Source: Treponema sp. (GTDB lineage Bacteria; Spirochaetota; Spirochaetia; Treponematales; Treponemataceae). From it: DNA of 5,168 nucleotides. A program made the translations under genes and the position numbers. The notes under the pieces were generated by a model. That model was not told where the DNA came from, did no database searches, and worked only from the letters and a program-made list of their open reading frames with translations. Where the stretch lies: NCBI GenBank assembly GCA_017614655.1, contig JAGABO010000165.1:1-5168 (forward strand). Direction: 5' to 3'. Within the stretch, counting starts at the first letter, position 1. Every line of letters starts with the position of its first letter. Of this stretch, positions 1-5,168 are shown in pieces.

Positions 1-209
1 AAATTTGCAGCCTGACCAAAAGCATGAACCCCAGAATCCGTGCGGCCTGAACCCGTGAGGCTTATTTTAGTGCGGAACATCTTAAAAAGGGCTGCCTCCG
101 CTTCTCCCTGGACCGTACGCAGGGGCTTTCCGCCGTCGGCCTTGTCCTGCCTCTGCCAGCCTGCAAAATCAGTTCCGTCGTAGGAAAGCGTAAGGAGAAC
201 GTTCTGCAT
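1..209 (-). CDS. truA: tRNA pseudouridine(38-40) synthase, N-terminal part (3' end outside window)
   Basis: TruA converts uridines 38-40 of the tRNA anticodon arm to pseudouridine. Only the first 69 codons are in the window; the family is about 245-270 residues, so about a quarter is seen. The N-terminus reads [18 protein letters not shown], the usual opening strand of Tru[12 protein letters not shown] follows, and then [14 protein letters not shown], in which Asp58 corresponds to the catalytic Asp60 of E. coli TruA. About seven residues (DKADGGK) appear added between WQRQ and the RTVQ helix relative to E. coli; this loop is variable in the family. The ATG at 209 shares one base with the DUF2225 TGA. 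An in-frame TGA six bases upstream of the ATG rules out an earlier ATG start. No strong Shine-Dalgarno precedes it, so it probably relies on termination-reinitiation. Confidence 0.96.
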   Translation of the reverse strand, partial: MQNVLLTLSYDGTDFAGWQRQDKADGGKPLRTVQGEAEAALFKMFRTKISLTGSGRTDSGVHAFGQAAN

Positions 210-1111
210 CAGTCATCATCCGAGAAAATGTTGTTGGAAGAAAGTTCCGCAGACATCTTGTCATAAAGCGAGCGTGCAACTTCCAGAAGAGGTCCCGGCT
301 TGTTTTTGGAAGACTTTCCGAGACCGAAGATTCGCGCAATGGCACGCTTAAATTCATCAAGCTTTTTAAGGCGAAGCTCTTCATCATCATGCTGACCGTA
401 TTTGTATTCAAGAAGGCCGCAGAGATAAATTACTCCGTCGTAACCGTAGTTTTTGTCGATATCCGGACCAAAGTTTCCGACGCTTTCGATTGATTCAATG
501 CGTCCGGTTTCGTTTATTAAAGTCTGCTGATAAAAGAAGAGAGCCTTTCTGTAAAAGACATCAGCAACATAGCCGTAATTATGCCCCGGAGAAACACGCT
601 CAATGTCACGGCAGAGCCAGGCCAGACGAAGACAGATCATTCCTCTTTTAAAAGTAGGAGCATAGGCAATATCAACTTTTTCGTAACAGAGAAGTGCAAG
701 ATAGTACATGGCAGCTCCGTCAAAAAGAGTTCTCTGGTCTTTTGTGTTATAGTGAGGAAATATTGCTTCTACTGCTGCCTTTCTGTGATCTTCGTCTGCA
801 GAAATCCTGTCAAAGGAAGAAGAATCCTTTATGTCCTTAAAGTCTTTCCAGAAAAGAGCCGTATGGCACTTGGGACAGCATCCGATTTCATAAATAAGGG
901 GATAAATGCGGCCGAACTTTTTTGACGGCTCAAAAATTCTGTGAAGTTCATCGGTAAGGTTTCCGGCAATCATACGGCCTCCGCCTTTGTGCATTACTTC
1001 CATTTCAAAAAGCTTGTGACAGGTAGGACATTCAACCTTGTCTTTTGCCCAATAGGAGACGGCAGGCTTTTTTCCATCTTCCTGTGGCTTTGCTTTTCTC
1101 TGAACCGGCAT
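209..1111 (-). CDS. DUF2225 family protein with paired zinc-ribbon knuckles, function unknown
   Basis: This 300-residue protein resembles the DUF2225 family (COG1655), for which I know no established function. After a basic N-terminus it has a CPTCH knuckle (28-32) and a second CPKCH (79-83, preceded by another Cys at 78). The four Cys probably bind one zinc as a split ribbon around a conserved linker. The linker contains the [15 protein letters not shown] stretch that leads into the second knuckle. The remainder, about 105-290, is alpha-helical and rich in aromatic residues ([39 protein letters not shown]), in the manner of TPR-like repeats. The end is acidic (FSDDD). No signal peptide or membrane segment is seen, so it is probably cytoplasmic. 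The ATG at 1111 follows a strong AGGAGG site. The stop TGA shares one base with the truA ATG. The zinc-binding and helical fold are inferences from sequence. Confidence 0.88.
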   Translation of the reverse strand: MPVQRKAKPQEDGKKPAVSYWAKDKVECPTCHKLFEMEVMHKGGGRMIAGNLTDELHRIFEPSKKFGRIYPLIYEIGCCPKCHTALFWKDFKDIKDSSSFDRISADEDHRKAAVEAIFPHYNTKDQRTLFDGAAMYYLALLCYEKVDIAYAPTFKRGMICLRLAWLCRDIERVSPGHNYGYVADVFYRKALFFYQQTLINETGRIESIESVGNFGPDIDKNYGYDGVIYLCGLLEYKYGQHDDEELRLKKLDEFKRAIARIFGLGKSSKNKPGPLLEVARSLYDKMSAELSSNNIFSDDD

Positions 1112-1115
1112 AATT

Positions 1116-1121
1116 CCTCCT
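1116..1121 (-). promoter_or_regulatory. strong Shine-Dalgarno site of the DUF2225 gene
   Basis: A full AGGAGG on the minus strand lies in the 22-base gap after acpS, 4 bases before the ATG at 1111. It is the strongest ribosome site in the window. Together with the tandem stops that end acpS, it suggests independent initiation of this gene. Confidence 0.75.
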
Positions 1122-1133
1122 GCTAACCTTCTA

Positions 1134-1508
1134 TTAAGCTTCTATTATGACATAGGCAACGGCATATTCTTTTTCATGACTAAGCGAAACATGAAAAACA
1201 CAGCCTTCACCGAATATTTCGTTTACTTTTGCCAGGGCATTGTTTTCTACAACAAGTTCCGGTTTTCCCGAGTCATTCTTCCGTATATATACATCCCTGA
1301 GCGAAAAACCCGTAAGCCCTGTTCCGAGTGCCTTGGAAAATGCTTCCTTTGCAGCAAAACGGCAGGCGTAATATTCACACTGGCGGGCAGCGCATGCATC
1401 TCCCTTAAGAAACTCATTCTCGTTAAAGAAGCGTTCAATCATGGAAGAAGAAATCCATTTTTCAAAGCGGCTTACCTTAACTATATCACAACCGATGCCT
1501 TTTATCAC
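1134..1508 (-). CDS. acpS: holo-[acyl-carrier-protein] synthase
   Basis: AcpS transfers 4'-phosphopantetheine from coenzyme A to a serine of acyl carrier protein, activating it for fatty-acid synthesis. The 124 residues are the normal size of the small, usually trimeric bacterial enzyme. It begins IKGIGCDIV, with the metal-binding Asp at residue 8. The second signature RFAAKEAFSKALGTG (50-64) carries the metal-binding Glu at 55 and the conserved Lys at 59. The C-terminal VSLSHEKEYAVAYV (107-120) is the typical closing strand motif. The start is GTG, overlapping the cdaR TGA by four bases, which implies coupled translation. The gene closes with two stop codons in a row, TAA then TAG (1136-1131). 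It sits 22 bases ahead of the DUF2225 gene. Apart from the non-ATG start, nothing suggests damage. Confidence 0.96.
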   Translation of the reverse strand: MIKGIGCDIVKVSRFEKWISSSMIERFFNENEFLKGDACAARQCEYYACRFAAKEAFSKALGTGLTGFSLRDVYIRKNDSGKPELVVENNALAKVNEIFGEGCVFHVSLSHEKEYAVAYVIIEA

Positions 1509-2554
1509 GTACCCTGCTCCACTAAAGAAGGAGAACCATCGTTTCCTGTCTTTGGCACAGATTCTTCTGTAGCTTCATCTTCATCAGTTTCTTCACTGTC
1601 ATCGGAAATTTCTTTTTCGCGCACATCTACAAAAAGCTCATCGGCACTTATCGAAAGAAGTTTTATGCCTCTTGGAAGCACGGGAGTTACCATAACGGAA
1701 TAAGTTCCAGCCCGCTCGATGGAAGCACAGGAAGCTGTAAGCACTATTGCAGAAGGAGAAAGTTTTTCCAGTGTAAGGATTTCGCCTTCTACACTAAGAT
1801 CAACGGCGGCATAATCGTTTTCCAGCGTAAGATATTCCGGAAGCCCGGTAAAATCAACCTGAATCTGAGAGAATGTCCTTGTAAGCCCCTGAGCCCTTAC
1901 TTTTGCTTCGATTTCGACGATAGGATTTTCTATCATGATTTTGCTGCTCGGATTTTTTAGACGAACCTGCCTTACAACATCAGAAGAAGCTCCAGTTATA
2001 TCTACATCCTGTGCAGAAAGTGCTGATATTTTTTCTACGAGAGTTCTTGGCCCCGAAATCTTAACCCTCTTTGGATTTGAACTGAAGGCTGCTTTTTCGT
2101 AACCATAAGATGGAACTCCTATAACCGACGGCTCTATGTCTACAAGTTTAGAAAATACTTCATCAAGTTCAAGATTTACGGTTTCGGGACTTATTTTTAT
2201 TTCGAGTGCTTCTATTGCAGAAATTCGGCTGTCTTTTGAAATAAAAACCGGGAACTTAAAGCTCCCCTTTCCTTCTGCCGTGGTAATGTCTACAAAGGCT
2301 TCCAGGTCATTTTCGCTTATTGAAGCAATGTCGTCTTTTTTACCGCGGATTCTTACTTTAATAAAAGGTGTTTCTTCCAGCCCCGAAAGAACTACCGTGT
2401 CCCCAAGGGAACGAACATCAAGGGGAACGGCAAGAGTTTTTGTTTCCAGTGAAGAAAGTTCATGAAAGAAAAATATAAAAACTGCAATTATGAGACAGAT
2501 TATCTTTACGGCAAAATTTTCGGTTATGCGCTCACGAATTTTCTTTATGTTCAT
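1505..2554 (-). CDS. cdaR: YbbR-domain membrane-anchored regulator of CdaA
   Basis: In Bacillota, CdaR binds and modulates the diadenylate cyclase encoded next to it. The 349-residue product has a short basic N-terminus (IKKIRER), one hydrophobic anchor at about 17-33, and a long beta-rich part expected outside the cytoplasmic membrane, in the periplasm if the cell is a diderm. I see three YbbR-like repeats at about 40-130, 133-220 and 225-312. Each contains a phrase of the type V.I.G....L..IS or its variants (VRIRGKKDDIASIS; VKISGPRTLVEKIS; LSVEGEILTLEKLS). B. subtilis CdaR is described with four. The last 35 or so residues form an acidic, Ser/Thr-rich, probably disordered tail (DDSEETDEDEATEES). 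Pairing with cdaA makes the role likely, although sequence in this family is poorly conserved. The stop TGA overlaps the acpS GTG start by four bases. Confidence 0.9.
   Translation of the reverse strand: MNIKKIRERITENFAVKIICLIIAVFIFFFHELSSLETKTLAVPLDVRSLGDTVVLSGLEETPFIKVRIRGKKDDIASISENDLEAFVDITTAEGKGSFKFPVFISKDSRISAIEALEIKISPETVNLELDEVFSKLVDIEPSVIGVPSYGYEKAAFSSNPKRVKISGPRTLVEKISALSAQDVDITGASSDVVRQVRLKNPSSKIMIENPIVEIEAKVRAQGLTRTFSQIQVDFTGLPEYLTLENDYAAVDLSVEGEILTLEKLSPSAIVLTASCASIERAGTYSVMVTPVLPRGIKLLSISADELFVDVREKEISDDSEETDEDEATEESVPKTGNDGSPSLVEQGT
1517..1520 (-). promoter_or_regulatory. Shine-Dalgarno site deciding the acpS GTG start
   Basis: GGAG on the minus strand lies 8 bases before a GTG that overlaps the cdaR stop as GTGA. 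It supports the GTG start, which also places the conserved GIGCDIV motif at the very N-terminus as expected for AcpS. Confidence 0.6.
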
Positions 2555-3350
2555 CTATCGTGTCCTCGATGTTTTTTTCTTTTGCAGTAATTTCAAGTTC
2601 GCTTTCCAGAATCTTTGTAATCTGATCAAGGGTAAGGTCGTAATGAAGTTTTCCGTCGTATGCAAGGGAAAGTGCCCCTGTCTCTTCACTTACAACAAGC
2701 GTTATTGAATCCCCGGCTTCACTCATTCCCAGGGCTGCACGGTGTCTGGTTCCGAAAGTCTTTTTGATTCCGTACTCGTTACTGAGCGGAAGAAAGCAGC
2801 CTGCATAGACGATCTTTCCGTTCTGAATAAAGCAGGCTCCGTCATGAAGAGGCGTATCGTGTCCGAATATGGTTACAAGAAGGTTTGATGAAACGTCGGC
2901 ATTGATGCGCGTTCCGCTTTTCATCTGTTCATCATGATTTGTCTTTCTTAAAAAAACTGCAAGCATTCCGCGCCGCTGTCTGGAAAGCATTTCTGCTGCG
3001 ATGAGGACAGAGTCTACGTAAGTGTGGCGGCTTCTCTTACCGAAAGCAAACCATTCAGCCTGAGCAATTTTAAGAAGAAGAAGACGCAGCTCCGGCTGAA
3101 AGACAATAGCAAGGGCAATGATGAGTCCCGGTGCTATCATCGTAAAAATCCACATGAGTGTATTAAGCTGAAGCAGGACTACAAGTGCATAGAAGATTCC
3201 GACGATGAGGGAAGCCTTTATAAGCTGACCGGCCTTTGTGACGAAAATAATCTGATACGCCTTGTAAAGAAGGAACGTGAGAATGCCAATATCAATAAAC
3301 GGCTTTATATAACTGTAAATTCCTAAAAGAATGTCCTGAGTTCCGCCCAT
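2532..3350 (-). CDS. cdaA: membrane-bound diadenylate cyclase (CdaA/DacA family, YbbP)
   Basis: CdaA condenses two ATP molecules into cyclic di-AMP at the inner face of the cytoplasmic membrane. The 272 residues have the standard layout. Three hydrophobic segments (about 20-38, 46-64 and 65-84) end in IVFQPELR (82-89), the usual lead-in to the catalytic DAC (DisA_N) domain. The two signature motifs are intact: DGA at 170-172 within TPLHDGACF, and RHR at 202-204 within GTRHRAALG. SEETG follows at 221-225. The substrate region GTRINADVSSNLL keeps the family pattern, except that the usual ID reads IN; the segment before it (AVFLRKTNH) departs from the common IER-type sequence. The C-terminus is a charged tail. 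The partner gene cdaR overlaps by 23 bases, as expected for a functional pair. In Bacillota glmM usually follows; here acpS does. The c-di-AMP effectors (potassium or osmolyte transporters, for example) are not in the window. Confidence 0.97.
   Translation of the reverse strand: MGGTQDILLGIYSYIKPFIDIGILTFLLYKAYQIIFVTKAGQLIKASLIVGIFYALVVLLQLNTLMWIFTMIAPGLIIALAIVFQPELRLLLLKIAQAEWFAFGKRSRHTYVDSVLIAAEMLSRQRRGMLAVFLRKTNHDEQMKSGTRINADVSSNLLVTIFGHDTPLHDGACFIQNGKIVYAGCFLPLSNEYGIKKTFGTRHRAALGMSEAGDSITLVVSEETGALSLAYDGKLHYDLTLDQITKILESELEITAKEKNIEDTIDEHKENS
2563..2567 (-). promoter_or_regulatory. Shine-Dalgarno site of cdaR inside cdaA
   Basis: GAGGA on the minus strand, within the cdaA coding sequence, stands 8 bases before the cdaR ATG at 2554. 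Spacing is near ideal, so the 23-base overlap with cdaA is credible. Confidence 0.65.
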
Positions 3351-3353
3351 AAA

Positions 3354-4199
3354 CTATCCTGTCGTTTTTCTAAATTCCATAAGGCTTTTAAATGATTCTA
3401 ACACTGCAAGGCTGTCAACGCAAGATGATACATCATGAACGCGTAGAATTTCTGCTCCGTAAAGACAGGCTGCAATATCGGCGGCAATTGTACCGGCTCC
3501 GCGGTTTAAGGCATCCTTTCCCGTAATCTCGCCTATAAAAGTTTTATCGGAAAGGCCTATAAGAACCGGATATTCTCCGTCTGCAAGAAGGGATGCTTTT
3601 TCTATAAGAAGAAGGTTCTGTTCCCTGTTCTTGGAAAAACCGATTCCAGGATCCAGAATGATTTTCTCTTTCTTTATGCCGCACGACTGTGCAAATAAAG
3701 CACGCTCCTTTAAGTAGGTGCCAACTTCCTTTACGATGTCGGTATACGAAAGATTACTCTGCATGTTAACCGGAGTTCCCCTCTTATGCATGAGGATTAC
3801 CGGAATGTCTTTTTCTTTCGCAAATAAAGCCATGTCTTTATCATCTTCCAGGGCAGAAATGTCGTTTAAAATATCAGCACCGGCATTAAAAGCAGCTTCC
3901 ATTACCCGTTTTTTTCTTGAATCAACCGATATCGGAACAGATGACTTCTTCCTTATTTCTTCGATTACCGGAACAATCCGCCTGATTTCTTCTTCTTCAT
4001 CAATATATGCAGAACCCGGCCTTGTGCTTTCGCCGCCTATGTCAAGGATTTCGGCCCCTTCATCAATAAGACGGAAGGCAAGCTCACTTCCGCCGCGGCT
4101 TTTTTCGTAAAAACTGTCGGGAGTGCAGTTTACTATTCCCATTACAAAAGATGAAAACCTTGAACAGATCTTTCTGTCCCTTAAAAAAAGTTCTGCCAT
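3354..4199 (-). CDS. folP: dihydropteroate synthase
   Basis: FolP joins 6-hydroxymethyl-dihydropterin pyrophosphate to p-aminobenzoate to make dihydropteroate in folate synthesis, and is the sulfonamide target. The 281 residues match the usual full-length TIM-barrel enzyme (E. coli 282). Visible motifs are MGIVNCTPDSF (residues 20-30, N24), ILDIGGESTRPG (51-62, T59/R60 of the pABA loop), ISVDSRK (90-96, D93), ILNDISAL (N112), ILMHKRGTP (135-143), IILDPGIGF (D183), GLSDKTFIG (K219) and RVHDV (R253, H255). These match the E. coli substrate-binding residues with small offsets. Two family positions differ: the common SRK reads SDK, and the MHxxGTP motif carries Lys. The ATG at 4199 overlaps the dxs TAA by one base and has a GGAGG ribosome site. 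The TAG stop is three bases from cdaA. No other folate gene is visible here, so the remaining pathway must lie elsewhere or be incomplete. Confidence 0.97.
   Translation of the reverse strand: MAELFLRDRKICSRFSSFVMGIVNCTPDSFYEKSRGGSELAFRLIDEGAEILDIGGESTRPGSAYIDEEEEIRRIVPVIEEIRKKSSVPISVDSRKKRVMEAAFNAGADILNDISALEDDKDMALFAKEKDIPVILMHKRGTPVNMQSNLSYTDIVKEVGTYLKERALFAQSCGIKKEKIILDPGIGFSKNREQNLLLIEKASLLADGEYPVLIGLSDKTFIGEITGKDALNRGAGTIAADIAACLYGAEILRVHDVSSCVDSLAVLESFKSLMEFRKTTG
3357..3360 (-). promoter_or_regulatory. Shine-Dalgarno site of cdaA
   Basis: AGGA on the minus strand, overlapping the last folP codons, lies 6 bases before the cdaA ATG at 3350. It fits the chosen start. Only three bases separate the folP stop from that ATG. 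Confidence 0.6.
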
Positions 4200-5168
4200 T
4201 ATTCCTCCAGAAGAGCCCTTGCAGAAGCCGCAATCCCCGCACTGTCAAGACCGGAAGCAGCAAGTATTTCTGCCCTTGTACCGTTTGCCGGAAATGCATC
4301 GGGAAATCCCAGAACAGAAACTTTTTTCTCCGGAAACTTTTTCTTTACGGAAATAAGCCATTCTTCTCCAAAGCCGCCCTTTTTAACGCCGTCCTCTGCA
4401 AGAAGAAGCGCATCGTATTTTTCTGCAATTTCTTCAAAATATGAATAGTCAAACGGTTTAATAAAACGCAGGGAGAAAATGTCGCATTCCGTTTTTTCCA
4501 TAAGAAGGCTTCTTGCCGCAGTAAGGGTTTCCGGATAAAGGCTTCCCGTACAGCATAGAAGAATCTTTTTATGAGGAAGGGAAAGCTCGTCTTCCTTTGG
4601 AGAAAGGGAAGCTGCAAAATCCTGTGAATTTACAAAAACTCCCCTTCCTTCCTGAACTTCCCGGGTAAAAGGTTCTGTTTCGGTAGGACAGGTATTCTTT
4701 GACCAGCGTATGCACACAGGGCTTTCTGTTCCGCTTACGGCATAATCAAGGCACAGTTCAAGATCGCGGGCTGTTCCTGCAGTCATAAGTACAAGGTTTG
4801 GAACACACTTAAAAAGGCTTATGTCAAATATACCCTGATGAGTTTCTCCGTCATCAGGAACGGCACCTGCCCTGTCAAAAACAAAAACTGCATGCCTTTT
4901 TTGAAGGGCGATATCTTCGATTATCTGGTCAACAGACCTCTGTATAAAAGTTGAATAGATTGCAGTAACAGGAATCATGCCTCCTGCCGCAAGACCGCCT
5001 GCAAAAGTAACGGCATGCTCTTCGGCAATACCTGCATCAAAAAAGCGTTCAGGAAAACGGCGCGAAAATGCATCAAGACCGGTTCCCTTTGACATGGCTG
5101 CGGTAATGCAGGCAATACGCGGATTTTCTTCTCCCAGCGAAACGATTTTTCTGCTGAAGCATTCCGTA
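4199..5168 (-). CDS. dxs: 1-deoxy-D-xylulose-5-phosphate synthase, C-terminal part (5' end outside window)
   Basis: DXS is a cytoplasmic thiamine-diphosphate enzyme that condenses pyruvate with glyceraldehyde 3-phosphate, the first step of the MEP isoprenoid pathway. The reading frame is open to the right edge, giving 322 visible codons; the family is about 620-640 residues, so roughly the N-terminal half is missing. Visible are the pyrimidine-binding domain and the C-terminal transketolase-like domain. The motif GIAEEHAVTF holds the catalytic Glu equivalent to E. coli E370 (visible residue 49). At the same spacing as in E. coli follow the equivalents of Y392, R398, R420, D427 and H431 (YSTF..QR, DRAG, DGETHQG). 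The C-terminal domain shows RFIKPFD, GGFGEEW and the late FPDAFPANGTRAE segment. The usual RYPRG motif is altered to RWSKN. The internal Met at 5095 is not the real start, because conserved DXS sequence (ENPRIACITAAM) precedes it. The TAA stop shares its last base with the folP start. Confidence 0.97.
   Translation of the reverse strand, partial: TECFSRKIVSLGEENPRIACITAAMSKGTGLDAFSRRFPERFFDAGIAEEHAVTFAGGLAAGGMIPVTAIYSTFIQRSVDQIIEDIALQKRHAVFVFDRAGAVPDDGETHQGIFDISLFKCVPNLVLMTAGTARDLELCLDYAVSGTESPVCIRWSKNTCPTETEPFTREVQEGRGVFVNSQDFAASLSPKEDELSLPHKKILLCCTGSLYPETLTAARSLLMEKTECDIFSLRFIKPFDYSYFEEIAEKYDALLLAEDGVKKGGFGEEWLISVKKKFPEKKVSVLGFPDAFPANGTRAEILAASGLDSAGIAASARALLEE
4204..4208 (-). promoter_or_regulatory. 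Shine-Dalgarno site of folP inside the dxs 3' end
   Basis: GGAGG on the minus strand lies within the last dxs codons, 4 bases before the folP ATG (GGAGGAATAATG). It supports the ATG at 4199 as the folP start and suggests that ribosomes finishing dxs re-initiate at folP. Confidence 0.75.

Noticed and set aside
169..411. Minus-strand 80-codon frame overlapping the DUF2225 end and truA start.
   Set aside because: It is out of frame with both. TruA motifs ([21 protein letters not shown]) appear only in the frame starting at 209.
863..1030. Two CxxCH motifs (CPTCH and CPKCH) in the DUF2225 protein, resembling c-type haem attachment sites.
   Set aside because: There is no signal peptide or export signal, and the paired CPxC spacing fits a zinc ribbon in this family better than haem binding.
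1112..1133. A possible terminator or promoter in the only notable intergenic gap.
   Set aside because: The 22 bases hold a ribosome site but no inverted repeat with a T-run and no convincing -10/-35 pair.
1176..1703. Open frame of 175 codons on the plus strand across acpS and the end of cdaR.
   Set aside because: It spans two confident minus-strand genes and their junction, and its Ser-rich tail mirrors the acidic tail of CdaR. No family is recognisable.
2136..2465. Open frame of 109 codons on the plus strand opposite cdaR.
   Set aside because: It is a Ser-rich shadow of the reverse strand with no domain and no room for independent regulation.
3718..4110. Open frame of 130 codons on the plus strand opposite folP.
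   Set aside because: It is antisense to a well-conserved folP, has Ser-rich low-complexity composition typical of a shadow frame, and no recognisable domain.
4084..4617. Minus-strand alternative frames across the dxs end and folP start.
   Set aside because: They are basic, low-information translations in a different frame from the clear DXS and FolP motifs.

Overview
The window is a gene-dense stretch of bacterial chromosome in which every supported gene lies on the minus strand, so transcription runs from the right edge to the left. In transcription order it holds: the C-terminal half of dxs (cut by the right edge), folP, cdaA (dacA family), a cdaR/YbbR-domain gene, acpS, a DUF2225 zinc-ribbon gene, and the first 69 codons of truA (cut by the left edge). 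No gap between genes exceeds 22 bases. Several junctions overlap (1, 23, 4 and 1 bases), so this is almost certainly one long operon with translationally coupled genes. No promoter, terminator, RNA gene, mobile element, repeat array or CRISPR was found. The promoter should lie to the right of the window.

The organism is not named by any single signature. G+C is in the mid-40s percent, judged from a few sampled lines. A gut or rumen Treponema-like spirochaete is my best guess: the order cdaA-cdaR-acpS-DUF2225-truA, with dxs and folP upstream, feels spirochaetal, and Bacillota would usually place glmM after cdaR. This is inference from memory of gene order, not a database result.

The products are housekeeping proteins that do not form one pathway. 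DXS starts the MEP isoprenoid pathway, FolP makes dihydropteroate for folate, CdaA makes the second messenger c-di-AMP at the membrane with CdaR as its membrane-anchored partner, AcpS activates acyl carrier protein for fatty-acid synthesis, and TruA makes pseudouridine in the tRNA anticodon arm. The DUF2225 protein has no known function. A plausible reading is an envelope and growth-control operon in which c-di-AMP signalling is co-expressed with lipid-precursor and cofactor supply.

I see no clear new defence, mobile or signalling system. The items most worth checking are the unusual company of the c-di-AMP cyclase module, the uncharacterised zinc-ribbon protein, and local departures from consensus in DXS and FolP.
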